Below, piece after piece: positions 17,393 through 26,277 of a stretch of 64,000 nucleotides of DNA. The translations under genes and the position numbers were made by a program. The stretch comes from an uncultured Chitinophaga sp. (lineage in GTDB: Bacteria > Bacteroidota > Bacteroidia > Cytophagales > Cyclobacteriaceae): the NCBI GenBank assembly GCA_902168205.1, contig CABHOK010000007.1, positions 496,001 to 560,000 on the forward strand, written 5' to 3'. The notes beneath the pieces are model-generated. The model had not been told where the DNA came from and did no database searches. It saw nothing but the letters and a program-made list of their open reading frames with translations. The stretch's first letter is position 1, and the number at the start of each line of letters is the position of its first letter.

Positions 17393-19777
17393 ATGATCAA
17401 AAATTACTTCATCATCGCATGGCGCAGTCTTATCAAGAACAGACTGTTTTCATTCATCAATATATTCGGACTCGCGCTCGCGATGTCGGTTGGCATGATG
17501 GTAATGATTCGTGTTAAAGATTCTTTCAGCTACGATCGCTTTCATCCGCATCGTGCCTATACCTATAGAATTACTTCGCAAATAACCAACCTCGAGAAGT
17601 TATCGTGGGAACTTGCCAGCACTCCCCTGCCCCTGCAGGAAATTCTGGACAGCGATACATTAGCAGTCCAGGCATCAACAAGTTTATACCCGGGTATATA
17701 TGAAACGTTAACCGATGGTGCAAAAGATATTGACGTTGCCGGTTGTTTCACCCAAAGTTCTTTCTTCGATGTATTCGGCTTCACGCTGTTGCACGGTAAT
17801 GCCCGCACGGCTTTGCAACATCCGTATAGTGTTGTGCTCAGTAAAGCAACGGCCGAAAAATTCTTCGGAAGCAATAATCCGGTCGGCTCCATGTTAACAG
17901 TTGGTAAACTTGGCGTATTCCAAATAACGGGTGTACTCAACGAAGATCCCGGAAAAACGCATATCAAACACGATGTATATATAGCATACGCAACCATTGA
18001 CAAACTGGAAACATTGGGAAAACTCCCGGCCAAATCAAAAACATGGAACTCTTTCGAGAAAGCTTATACCTATATAGTTTTAAATGATCATGCATCGCTC
18101 GATGATCTTCAAAGGCACCTTAACAGCGTGGCACAAAGTATAAATCAACAATCCAACCACGGGACGTTCGCCTTTAACACACAAAAACTTTCCGCCATTA
18201 CTCCTAATTGGGGAACATTATACAATGACTTTGCACGCGCAGCATCATGGGGCAAAATTATCACAGAAGGTACTGTAGCCTTTATTATACTACTGGCAGC
18301 ATGTTTCAATTATACCAGTCTGTCGATAGCTCGCTCGCTTACGCGGACCCGCGAGATTGGCATTCGGAAGATTGCCGGTGCCAAACGTTCGCAGATATTC
18401 TTTCAATATATAGTGGAATCGATCGTGCTGTCTCTCTTCTCACTTGTACTTGCCGCTGCTATGCTCTCCTGCATACTGGAATATAAGCCGTTCAATGATG
18501 GCTATGAATTTATACCGGAGATCAGCGTTGACTGGGTATTGATAGCATGCTTTGTAGGTTTCGCCCTTGCGGCTGGTCTGCTCGCCGGTATTATGCCTGC
18601 GTGGATACAATCTTCTTTCAAAGCAGTAAAGATGCTGCGAAACACCATGGCAGAAAATATTATGGGTGGGCTCACCCTGCGAAAGATCTTGCTTGTATTT
18701 CAATTCTCTATTTCGCTGGTTGTATTGATTTTTCTCACAGCATTCTATAAACAGTTTTCGTTTATGGAGAATGCAGACCAGGGCTTTGCACGTGAAAATA
18801 TAGTAGCGATACCGGCGCAGACAAATGAACGAGATCCATTCCGAAATGAAATAACGCGCCTCGCAGGTGTGCAGCAGGTTGGTTCAATATCTTCCACGTT
18901 TGGGAATCGTCCCACAGGATATGCTGATATAAAACTGTCTCAGGAATCACAACAGCTGGTTAAAGCCGGTTATTACTTTTGTGATGCCGGTGCTATACCG
19001 CTCAGTGAACTGACCATTATAGCCGGCAACAATTTTGACAGGGGTATACATCGCGATGAGCAATCGGTTATCCTGAATCAGAAAGCCGTGCAGGCACTGG
19101 GCTTTAAAAATATACACAGTGCTCTGGGTGAAACGGTCTGGATCGATACACTGCAGTTGCGTATAGTCGGTATTGTAAAAAATTTCTATCACCAGGGCGT
19201 TGCACATGCTATTTCGCCTATGGTGCTTCGCAGCAACACGTCCAACCAACAACTGTTGGTAAAGATCAACCCGCATGTACTGCAGGAAACTACACAGCAG
19301 ATCGAACACCTCTGGAACAAAGTATATCCGGGAATAGCCTTAAACTATACCTGGCTCGATCATGAGAATGAACAACGCTATGATCAATCGGCAACCATAT
19401 CGCTGCTCGGTTTCCTTGCGTTCATGACGGTTACCATTGCTTCGCTTGGTTTATTGGGACTTGTTGTGTTTACCGTTGAGACACGCAGAAAAGAAATCAG
19501 CATCCGGAAAATTATCGGGGCGAGTGTCGTGCAAATTATCAACCTGCTGTCCAAAGGGTATATTAAACTCCTGGTGATTGCAGGAATTATAGCTATACCA
19601 ACGGGCTATGTTCTGAGTTCCTTCTTCCTGATGAACTTTGCCAACCGTATTTCAATGGGTGCTGGTTCATTGCTGATGGTATTTACTTTTCTGTTATTCA
19701 TTGGCCTCGTTATGATCATTTCTCAAACCTTCCGGGCATCGATTCAAAACCCGGTGAAGAATTTGAGAAACGATTGA
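17393..19777 (+). CDS. FtsX-like (MacB-type) ABC permease, 794 residues
   Basis: From the ATG at 17393 (an in-frame TTG 12 codons upstream is weaker). The N-terminus MIKNYFIIAWRSLIKNRLFS is the standard start of the Bacteroidota 'FtsX-like permease' family: two MacB-type halves, each a periplasmic core domain plus FtsX transmembrane bundle, with conserved REIGIRKIAGAKRSQIFFQY in the first half and RKEISIRKIIGASVVQI in the second, ending ASIQNPVKNLRND. No ATPase gene is adjacent; partners of this type usually act with a LolD/MacB-like ATPase in export of lipids, peptides or drugs. Substrate unknown. Convergent with the Bcr/CflA exporter, whose stop is 33 bp away. Confidence 0.88.
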   Translation: MIKNYFIIAWRSLIKNRLFSFINIFGLALAMSVGMMVMIRVKDSFSYDRFHPHRAYTYRITSQITNLEKLSWELASTPLPLQEILDSDTLAVQASTSLYPGIYETLTDGAKDIDVAGCFTQSSFFDVFGFTLLHGNARTALQHPYSVVLSKATAEKFFGSNNPVGSMLTVGKLGVFQITGVLNEDPGKTHIKHDVYIAYATIDKLETLGKLPAKSKTWNSFEKAYTYIVLNDHASLDDLQRHLNSVAQSINQQSNHGTFAFNTQKLSAITPNWGTLYNDFARAASWGKIITEGTVAFIILLAACFNYTSLSIARSLTRTREIGIRKIAGAKRSQIFFQYIVESIVLSLFSLVLAAAMLSCILEYKPFNDGYEFIPEISVDWVLIACFVGFALAAGLLAGIMPAWIQSSFKAVKMLRNTMAENIMGGLTLRKILLVFQFSISLVVLIFLTAFYKQFSFMENADQGFARENIVAIPAQTNERDPFRNEITRLAGVQQVGSISSTFGNRPTGYADIKLSQESQQLVKAGYYFCDAGAIPLSELTIIAGNNFDRGIHRDEQSVILNQKAVQALGFKNIHSALGETVWIDTLQLRIVGIVKNFYHQGVAHAISPMVLRSNTSNQQLLVKINPHVLQETTQQIEHLWNKVYPGIALNYTWLDHENEQRYDQSATISLLGFLAFMTVTIASLGLLGLVVFTVETRRKEISIRKIIGASVVQIINLLSKGYIKLLVIAGIIAIPTGYVLSSFFLMNFANRISMGAGSLLMVFTFLLFIGLVMIISQTFRASIQNPVKNLRND

Positions 19778-19810
19778 GACATTCGTGGACACCAAATATA
19801 TAGCTCAACT

Positions 19811-21046
19811 TCAGGAGGCTTGCTGCGGGAACGGACGCTTGTCACTAAACACCAGGAATATAGCAGTGAGCCCAATCACAAAGAATCCAAGTACCAGTGG
19901 CAAAACACCATGTACCATCAGGTTGCTGATGAGTGCTCCCAACGAGGCGCCTATAAAAAAGAACGAAGTTCCATAAACAGCAGACGCTATACCCGCCATA
20001 TCTCCCATCGGTTCCATGGCCAATGCGCTGCTGTTGGGTTCAACTGCCAAATTGATTCCCATCAGCAAAGCAACAGCAATGAAGAAGTATACCATATCCG
20101 GTGGATCACCAACGGTAAACGTATATACCTGCAGCAATCCCCCTACAATGGTATATATAACCAGAAGCCCTCGTATAGTTCTGCGGGCTCCATAGCGTGA
20201 TGAGAGGCGCGAATTTATCAATGTACAAAAAGCCATTCCCAATCCTATACCTGCAAAGATCCAGACGAATAACTCGGGCCTTCCATAGATCTCCCCAACT
20301 ATATGTTCAGAGCTTGAGACATACGAACTCAACCCGGCAAAAAGAATGGTGGTGATGGAAGTATAGCGAAGAAAAACGCGATTGCTGATCACCTTGCGAA
20401 TCGACTGCCCTATACTTGCCAGATCAAGTGCAATACGTTGTTCGCGTGGAAGCGATTCCTCCAAGCGAAGCGACCAGACAAAAATAATAATGGCAAACAG
20501 CGGTGGTGTCAGGAATACCATTTGCCAAGACGAAATCGATAAAATGGCAAGTCCTAAAAATGGTGCAGCAATCGGCGTGAACAAAAATATAGTAAAGATC
20601 AGCGACATAATGCGCGCCATCTCATCGCCTACAAAACGATCGCGAACACCGGCTATAGTCGTCATGAAAACGGCTGATGCTCCCATGCCGGCTACAAAAC
20701 GTGCCGCGAACATAAACTCAAGGCTTGGTGAAAAAGCAGCAGCTATACCGGCAATAATATAAAGCGGAAATCCCACACGAAGTATAGGTAATCTTCCGAA
20801 ACGATCAGACAGTGCTCCAAAGATGATTTGACAAATCTGCCCGAGGAAAAAGAATACAATGATCTGTGCCGTGGCAGTCGATTCCGGTTTAAGTCCGAAA
20901 TATTGTCGGAGCTCTCCGAATACCGGAAGCATTATATCAATACCCAATGCCGTCAGCATCATGGTGCAAGCCGACAACGCGATGAACTCGGCAGGTTTTA
21001 TTTTTCCGAACTGTGAACGATTCGAGTGCATATCATTTTCCTTCAT
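19811..21046 (-). CDS. Bcr/CflA family multidrug MFS exporter
   Basis: About 411 residues from ATG 21046; a GTG at 21079 is open but an unlikely start. Twelve membrane segments; the MFS motif A is GALSDRFGRLPILRVG after the second segment, and segment 1 reads ALGIDIMLPVFGELRQYFG, the D-x-x-L-P pattern of the Bcr/CflA drug:H+ antiporter group. It probably exports a toxic compound using the proton gradient. It is the last gene in a minus-strand run (AraC, small membrane protein, flavoprotein, exporter) but has its own promoter at 21105-21173, which matches the promoter of the SRPBCC operon at 39 kb. Confidence 0.88.
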   Translation of the reverse strand: MKENDMHSNRSQFGKIKPAEFIALSACTMMLTALGIDIMLPVFGELRQYFGLKPESTATAQIIVFFFLGQICQIIFGALSDRFGRLPILRVGFPLYIIAGIAAAFSPSLEFMFAARFVAGMGASAVFMTTIAGVRDRFVGDEMARIMSLIFTIFLFTPIAAPFLGLAILSISSWQMVFLTPPLFAIIIFVWSLRLEESLPREQRIALDLASIGQSIRKVISNRVFLRYTSITTILFAGLSSYVSSSEHIVGEIYGRPELFVWIFAGIGLGMAFCTLINSRLSSRYGARRTIRGLLVIYTIVGGLLQVYTFTVGDPPDMVYFFIAVALLMGINLAVEPNSSALAMEPMGDMAGIASAVYGTSFFFIGASLGALISNLMVHGVLPLVLGFFVIGLTAIFLVFSDKRPFPQQAS

Positions 21047-21104
21047 AAATGCAGGTGGAGAAAATGTCTGATTTAACACATATTCTCCAATTTGTGCAAT
21101 AACA

Positions 21105-21173
21105 CAAAATTAATGTCGGAATGTACACACCCCGAGGTGTCAATTAGACTTTATAAGGGGTTGATTTGGACAC
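21105..21173 (-). promoter_or_regulatory. Exporter promoter with conserved activator-like box
   Basis: On the minus strand the -7 element is TAATTTTG (21112-21105), about 60 bp before the exporter ATG. One base upstream is TCCGACA, and further upstream (21173-21147) the box TGTCCAAATCAACCCC followed by TTATAAAGTC. The whole 69-bp stretch aligns gap-free with 38993-39061 (about 45 identities, 24 of 27 in the distal box). Two GTC-type half-sites about 22 bp apart, 30-60 bp before the -7 element, fit an AraC-family activator. Confidence 0.65.
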
Positions 21174-21188
21174 GGTAAACTTCTATAG

Positions 21189-22097
21189 CTAAAACGCCTC
21201 GCTTACGAGTTCCTTGTTTACCATCATCCCGGTGGCTGTGCCCATAGCCACAGCGTTGGCAACCGTACGCATACGGGTTGTATTGTCACCACAGGCAAAA
21301 ACTCCCGGTACGCTGGTCTTTTGCATCATATCAATCCGGATGTAACCATCATCCGTAAATTCACAGCCCAGCAACTTTGGTATTTCCGAATGTTGCCCGA
21401 ACGGAGCGCGTATATATAGCGATTTCAACGGGTAGACTGTTCCGTCTTTCAGGATGATTCGTTGCAGGTAGCCGTTGGTATGTTCCAGCATTTCCAGCGG
21501 TTTCTCCACAATATTGATACGGTGTTTCATCAGTGTTTCCGTTTGTGAAGTAGTTAGCGTAGCCATACCGTTGGTAAATACCGTAAGATCTTTTGTCCAA
21601 TTCGAAATAAGCACAGCAAGTTCAAAGGCTGTTTCACCGTTCGCTACTATACCGGTGCGCTCATAACGTACTTCATAACCATGGCAATATGGACAATGAA
21701 GAACAGATATTCCCCAGCATTCCGCCAAGCCTGGTATAGAAGGAAGTATATCTCGGATACCCGTGGCTAAAATCAATTTCTCTGCACGAAATATATCTCC
21801 GGATGCCGTCTTTACTTCAAATCCCTTATTAGTCCTTGCACCATATATAGCCAGGTCATTCAGAAATGTTACAGTGCTATAGTTTTCTACCTGTTGTCGT
21901 GCAATGACGGCTATCTCGGCAGGTGCTCTCCCATCGTGCGTAATGAAGTTATGCGAATGAGGAGTTTGCCGGTTACAAGGTTTGCCACTGTCAATAATCA
22001 GAACTTTTCGCAGCGCTCTGCCGAGCGCCATACCTGCCGCGAGTCCGGAGTAACTGCCTCCGACTATAATTACATCAAAACTTTTATTCGGTATCAT
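21189..22097 (-). CDS. Thioredoxin-reductase-like NAD(P)/FAD oxidoreductase
   Basis: 302 residues. FAD-binding motif DVIIVGGSYSGLAAGMALGR at the N-terminus, redox-active HCPYCHGYE (CxxC, about residues 135-140), a second nucleotide-binding region and the C-terminal FAD motif VFACGDN. It belongs to the thioredoxin-reductase-like flavoproteins; members without a neighbouring thioredoxin often act on low-molecular disulfides or small-molecule dithiols. It lies 94 bp after the small membrane protein gene and 142 bp before the exporter, so reductase and exporter may serve the same stress. Confidence 0.87.
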   Translation of the reverse strand: MIPNKSFDVIIVGGSYSGLAAGMALGRALRKVLIIDSGKPCNRQTPHSHNFITHDGRAPAEIAVIARQQVENYSTVTFLNDLAIYGARTNKGFEVKTASGDIFRAEKLILATGIRDILPSIPGLAECWGISVLHCPYCHGYEVRYERTGIVANGETAFELAVLISNWTKDLTVFTNGMATLTTSQTETLMKHRINIVEKPLEMLEHTNGYLQRIILKDGTVYPLKSLYIRAPFGQHSEIPKLLGCEFTDDGYIRIDMMQKTSVPGVFACGDNTTRMRTVANAVAMGTATGMMVNKELVSEAF

Positions 22098-22191
22098 GAG
22101 ACTATCGTTGAAAGGGAATGAATCAAATGACTAAGCGAGACCTGTTAACTCAGTCTGCTTTACTTTATAAAATCCTTTCTCGAGGACATGC

Positions 22192-22422
22192 TTAATGGGC
22201 TTTGTCTGGATTTTGTGGTGATAGCTGCTTGATGATCAAATCCACGAACGGAACTCCTGCAAAAACAATCCATGGAACCAATGAAAGCGTCAGTAAGAAT
22301 GTTCGCTGGTATAGCGGCAAGACCGATAAGGCTTCACCAAACCAATACAGGAATAAGGTGATGGACGGATATATAACTACCCATATCTTTAAAGATGCCA
22401 GTAACTTTGCTTTTGTTTTCAT
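22192..22422 (-). CDS. Small two-helix membrane protein
   Basis: About 76 residues from ATG 22422 (a GTG two codons earlier is possible). Two hydrophobic helices, IWVVIYPSITLFLYWFGEAL and RTFLLTLSLVPWIVFAGVPF, separated by LSVLPLYQ. The layout with W-x-x-I/V-Y-P-x-x-T and P-L-x-x-R-T-x-x-L-x-x-x-x-V-P resembles the membrane tail found at the C-terminus of some antibiotic-biosynthesis-monooxygenase (ABM) proteins, but the ABM domain is absent. Function unknown. A clear -7 element lies 41 bp upstream. Confidence 0.6.
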   Translation of the reverse strand: MKTKAKLLASLKIWVVIYPSITLFLYWFGEALSVLPLYQRTFLLTLSLVPWIVFAGVPFVDLIIKQLSPQNPDKAH

Positions 22423-22462
22423 TTTCACTTTACATTTTGTTGAACAATCATTAATTGTTTAA

Positions 22463-22519
22463 CAAAAGTACTTCGCGTGATAACGGAGCGTGTAGGACAA
22501 AAATGAAGTTGAATGGGAC
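22463..22519 (-). promoter_or_regulatory. Promoter of the small membrane protein-flavoprotein unit
   Basis: Minus-strand TACTTTTG (22470-22463) is a full match to TAnnTTTG. Upstream, GTCCCATTCAAC (22519-22508) and GTCCTACACG (22498-22489) place two GTCC half-sites 21 bp apart. The distal half resembles GTCCAAATCAAC of the 21.1-kb and 39.0-kb promoters (10 of 12), but its distance to the -7 element is about one helical turn shorter. The site starts directly after the araC stop codon. Confidence 0.5.
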
Positions 22520-23377
22520 TTATTTAAAATTAGCCCGGAATGCTTCCGGTGAATACCCGGTATGTTTCTTAAAGAACCGGATAAAGTACGAAACATCTTC
22601 GTATCCCAGTTGATAGGCAATCTGGTTCACCTGGCTGGAAGTGGCCAGCAGGTATCTTTTCGACTCCAGTATAATATACTCCGTGATAACTTCTGAACCG
22701 GTTTTTCCCAGCGTGTCTTTCGTAATGGCATTGAGCTGATAAGACGAAAGGTTCAGCATATCGGCATATTGGGACACTTGTTTATGAGTATATATATGCT
22801 CCTCCAGAAGTGCTGTAAAATCATCGAGGCGTTGCGCTGCATACGAATCGGATTTACCGGAAACAGTATGGGTATTCTGCCGAACCAGTTCGATAAACAG
22901 AATACCCAGATTTGCCTTGATCACTTCCTGGTAACCTTCCTGTTGGCTAGTATACTCGTCCCATATATAGTTTACTATGGACAGCACCTTCTTTATCCCG
23001 GCACTATCAAGCTGGTATAGATTGATAGTGCCGGCTTTGCGTAATAACTGGTTTGATGCCAGATCATGCGTGTAATAAAAATCACTGTTAAAAGCCATCA
23101 GGTACCCGGTGCTTCCTGCTTTCAGCGTAAGCTGGTGCACCTGCCCGGGACGTATAAAGAAAACAGTATGGTCAGCAATTTTATACGATGTAAAATCAAT
23201 CGCATGAGTCCCCGCTCCTTTCTTTAATACCAGTACGTAAAAGAAATCATGACGGTGAAGTTCCTGCGTCATATCTTTTCCCTTTAACACATCCCGGACA
23301 TCACGTATGTTGAAGCTTGCCGCTATATTCTCTCCTTCCGAAGTTTTAGTAATATGTCGTACGGGAATGTTTTTCAT
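22520..23377 (-). CDS. AraC family transcriptional regulator (cupin sensor)
   Basis: 285 residues. N-terminal cupin-like sensor (ELHRHDFFYVLVLKKGAGTH, FFIRPGQVHQLTL), C-terminal AraC helix-turn-helix (LSSYQLNAITKDTLGKTGSE, then QIAYQLGYEDVSYFIRFFKK and HTGYSPEAFRANF). It is immediately upstream of the small membrane protein, flavoprotein and exporter genes on the same strand and is a plausible regulator of them; the promoter box after its stop codon supports this, though the GlxA-type regulator at 39 kb is an alternative. Confidence 0.9.
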   Translation of the reverse strand: MKNIPVRHITKTSEGENIAASFNIRDVRDVLKGKDMTQELHRHDFFYVLVLKKGAGTHAIDFTSYKIADHTVFFIRPGQVHQLTLKAGSTGYLMAFNSDFYYTHDLASNQLLRKAGTINLYQLDSAGIKKVLSIVNYIWDEYTSQQEGYQEVIKANLGILFIELVRQNTHTVSGKSDSYAAQRLDDFTALLEEHIYTHKQVSQYADMLNLSSYQLNAITKDTLGKTGSEVITEYIILESKRYLLATSSQVNQIAYQLGYEDVSYFIRFFKKHTGYSPEAFRANFK

Positions 23378-23426
23378 GGCTCAGATCGCTGACGAATGCT
23401 GCAACCTATAAAAAAGTCATTAAGTT

Positions 23427-23434
23427 CAAAAATA
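23427..23434 (-). promoter_or_regulatory. -7 element of the araC gene at 22.5 kb
   Basis: Minus-strand TATTTTTG matches TAnnTTTG and lies 50 bp before the araC ATG. No convincing -33 TTTG was found at the proper distance. Confidence 0.4.
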
Positions 23435-23473
23435 TACATGGATTATCCTCCTTATACTGTTGCAAGCACGTTC

Positions 23474-24820
23474 TTAAACTGATTTTATCTGTCTCATGTT
23501 GGCAACTGACAATATACTGAGAAGCACAACCGCCACAATTAAAGGCAATAGCATCGCCGACCAGTTCATATCTTTTCGATCCGATATATATTCGGGAATA
23601 AAGCTCTTCCAGTTTTCATCCTTTACGGCAGCATTATCAAAAATCTTTGGATAGAAATGCAATCTCAAGCGCTCATGAAAAACATGCGTACTATCCAGAA
23701 GCTGCACGTAATCCGTCAGGCTTGTTCGGGCAACATCGTTGAAGAATAATTGTGTATGCATCGTAGGCATAGCCATCGCAATGGAGCGACTCACCCGCTC
23801 ACGTTGCAGGATCTTTTCCCGCATCGCGTTGCTGTATTGCACCGATTCATCATCGCCCATCTGCTGCATGGCATAATACCATAACCAGTTGAAAGTTTGT
23901 TCCGGTATTCCATAGCTCTTGTACTGGGGGTAATGCGCGTAAAATTTCTCCATGGTAATGCCTTTGTCCATGTCCCATTTTTCATGGTAGCCATCCCGTT
24001 GCTTTACCATGGTGGCCAGCGACTCAGGCACCGGGTATAGATTGGCAACTATATTATTAACAGAGGCCGGAAGCAAAATGGTAAATACAACCCATGCCGA
24101 CAGTAACGTAAGAACATTGAAACTGGAGCTTCGCCTGAACGTAATGATCCAGAAACAAAACGCAAACCAGAAGGCCAGGTATAATATACTCGCAACAATA
24201 AACGCCCACAAAGCTTCATTGACGGGAAGGGACAAAACCAATATAGCGATAAGCAGTAAAATTACCAGCCAGCTATAGAGAGCAACGGCACGTACCGATA
24301 CCTTTTGAAGCAGATATACCTTGGCCGACCGGGCCTGCACAGCAATCAATCGCCACGTACCGGCTTCCTTCTCTTCCGACAGCAGGTTGAATGTGAAAGC
24401 TATAATAAGAAGCGGAAAGAGGTACAGGATAATAAATCCCAAATCCAGGTTTCCCGATTGAAGGTTTGAAGGATTGTTCAGATCTGTATCGTACTTCTGA
24501 CCTTCGAGTGTACGAATGGTGACGCTTTGTATACCGGGATTGACATCACGTTGTCCTATTGATAATGCAGCCAGTTTATCGGGCTTGCTGATTAACGAAA
24601 AACGCAGGTAATATAGCAACAATCCCATCTCATCGTGCGCAGCTACATTTCTCTCAATGTGTTCACGCTGGTGTGTTGTTACCTGCCGGATCGTATTCTC
24701 CTGCCGCGACAAAAATTGCCGGCCAATCAATATACTGATGATGCCCATAACCACGATCAGTATAAATGCAAGTACAACAGCCTTCGATCGGATAAATTGT
24801 TTTACAAGAAGCATGTACAT
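23474..24820 (-). CDS. ABC-2 type permease with DUF3526-like architecture (second copy)
   Basis: 448 residues from ATG 24820, two bp after the stop of the preceding permease gene; an earlier in-frame ATG lies inside that gene. One N-terminal membrane helix (VLAFILIVVMGIISILIGRQ) is followed by an extracytoplasmic stretch, then five further helices with the ABC-2 signature region LSEEKEAGTWRLIAVQ, a large periplasmic loop and a last helix. With the other permease and the ATPase it should form a heterodimeric exporter-type ABC complex in the inner membrane. Last gene of the His-rich protein/TonB receptor operon. Confidence 0.83.
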   Translation of the reverse strand: MYMLLVKQFIRSKAVVLAFILIVVMGIISILIGRQFLSRQENTIRQVTTHQREHIERNVAAHDEMGLLLYYLRFSLISKPDKLAALSIGQRDVNPGIQSVTIRTLEGQKYDTDLNNPSNLQSGNLDLGFIILYLFPLLIIAFTFNLLSEEKEAGTWRLIAVQARSAKVYLLQKVSVRAVALYSWLVILLLIAILVLSLPVNEALWAFIVASILYLAFWFAFCFWIITFRRSSSFNVLTLLSAWVVFTILLPASVNNIVANLYPVPESLATMVKQRDGYHEKWDMDKGITMEKFYAHYPQYKSYGIPEQTFNWLWYYAMQQMGDDESVQYSNAMREKILQRERVSRSIAMAMPTMHTQLFFNDVARTSLTDYVQLLDSTHVFHERLRLHFYPKIFDNAAVKDENWKSFIPEYISDRKDMNWSAMLLPLIVAVVLLSILSVANMRQIKSV

Positions 24821-24822
24821 AA

Positions 24823-26274
24823 CTAAACAGCTTTGGCTTTTTTGGATAGACGTATAAGGAACAGGACAGACAGGATGCTCCACATCACAAGCGCCAGCAC
24901 AGAACCGGCTTCGTGTCTCAAGGCAGTGCCAATGGTTGCTTGCTGTGGTTTGAAGTCCGGGAGTGCTTTCCAGTGCTCATGACTAATGGTATAGGGTTTA
25001 TCATCAGGTCCCTGTTTCTGGTTGCTGATAAATTTCATTTGCAATTCATTCATCGTCTGTGCCAGTTGGTACCGGTAACGCTCTGCCTCCTGTTGAAAAA
25101 CAACGTATGATTCGAAATCTGTTGCGGACAGCGCCATCGATATATTCCGAACGGCTGCATAGGGGTTTATCCACGCAGTAAGTTCATTGATTCGGTTTTG
25201 CTTCTTATAGGTAGCTATAAGCTTATCCAGATGGCGCCTGAATATTTCAGCACTGATACGTTCGCCCTCGCGCATAACAAAACCACTATAATTAAAAGGT
25301 AATTGCTGAACGGAATCCACACGATATACGCGCAGTACCGAATCGCGCAATGTTTTGTAGTGCGGGTCGTCCGGGTTGTGACTATCACCTTCCTTCAATA
25401 CATCAAGCTCAACTGCTGTATCAAATTCTATTTTGGAAGGTGACGGATAGAAGTAACTGCCGAGTGCCTGTGTGGTTCTTGGCAACAATACGATCATGAA
25501 CAACCAGATCGCAAGTAATTTCATTAAAGCACTTTTGGATGATGCGCTTGCGGCCGAAATCAATACCGTGATGACACACAGCACCGCTATAAAAATCAAA
25601 TATACACCTGCAATCCCGGCAAAGCGCAGGAGCGTGTCTGTTATCAGTACGTTCTGCGCGGTGCCCAGTATTAAAAACAGCGTAACAGCAACAGCCGGTA
25701 TAGCGATACACATGGCCAGTAAAAATATACCAAGCGATTTACCAACGAGTATATCGCGCCAGGAAACGTTTTGTGTCAGCAGTATCTTCAATGTACCGCC
25801 CTCACGTTCTTCCGAGACAGATGCAAATCCCAGAAAGAATATGATAAGCGGAAGAACTACCTGCAGCAACACAGCGAGGCTTATCTCTCCGAAACGCAAC
25901 AACCCCGTGGAAAAACCTGCCTCTGAAAAATTAACAGTATTCTGGCGGTGTGCCTCCAGGTATACGGCATTTCCCACGAAGCTTTCCAACCCGAAATCAA
26001 ACATGCTTAACGGGTGCTTAGCGCGAAAAGCAAAGGAACCGAAGTGCGCCATGCGGTGTGGATGTTTGTCCGGATTATTCTCCCAGCTCGCCCGCACTTC
26101 ATGCTGATAGTGCTGCCGTATTGCGTTTTGAGTAGTATATATTTTCCAGCCACTATAGGCAGCAAAGCCGATCATTACAGCCATCACTAGCAGAATGGCA
26201 TACAGTGCGTTGGAGCGAAAAGCACTCCTGCAGAATTGCCTTGCGATCAGAAACGAAATTCTTTTGTTCGTCAT
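24823..26274 (-). CDS. ABC-2 type permease with DUF3526-like architecture (first copy)
   Basis: 483 residues. N-terminal helix NALYAILLVMAVMIGFAAYS, a periplasmic segment with WENNPDKHPHRMAHFGSFAF, the ABC-2 element VSEEREGGTLKILLTQNVSW, five or six more helices and a large periplasmic loop (about 290-430). It shares domain order with the next gene but little identity, as expected for two halves of one transporter. It begins 3 bp after the TonB-dependent receptor, so translation is probably coupled. Confidence 0.83.
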   Translation of the reverse strand: MTNKRISFLIARQFCRSAFRSNALYAILLVMAVMIGFAAYSGWKIYTTQNAIRQHYQHEVRASWENNPDKHPHRMAHFGSFAFRAKHPLSMFDFGLESFVGNAVYLEAHRQNTVNFSEAGFSTGLLRFGEISLAVLLQVVLPLIIFFLGFASVSEEREGGTLKILLTQNVSWRDILVGKSLGIFLLAMCIAIPAVAVTLFLILGTAQNVLITDTLLRFAGIAGVYLIFIAVLCVITVLISAASASSKSALMKLLAIWLFMIVLLPRTTQALGSYFYPSPSKIEFDTAVELDVLKEGDSHNPDDPHYKTLRDSVLRVYRVDSVQQLPFNYSGFVMREGERISAEIFRRHLDKLIATYKKQNRINELTAWINPYAAVRNISMALSATDFESYVVFQQEAERYRYQLAQTMNELQMKFISNQKQGPDDKPYTISHEHWKALPDFKPQQATIGTALRHEAGSVLALVMWSILSVLFLIRLSKKAKAV

Positions 26275-26277
26275 GCA

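Noticed and set aside
25472-26107. 211-codon open frame on the plus strand
   Set aside because: Antisense to the ABC-2 permease gene, Ser/Thr/Asn-rich, no motif.
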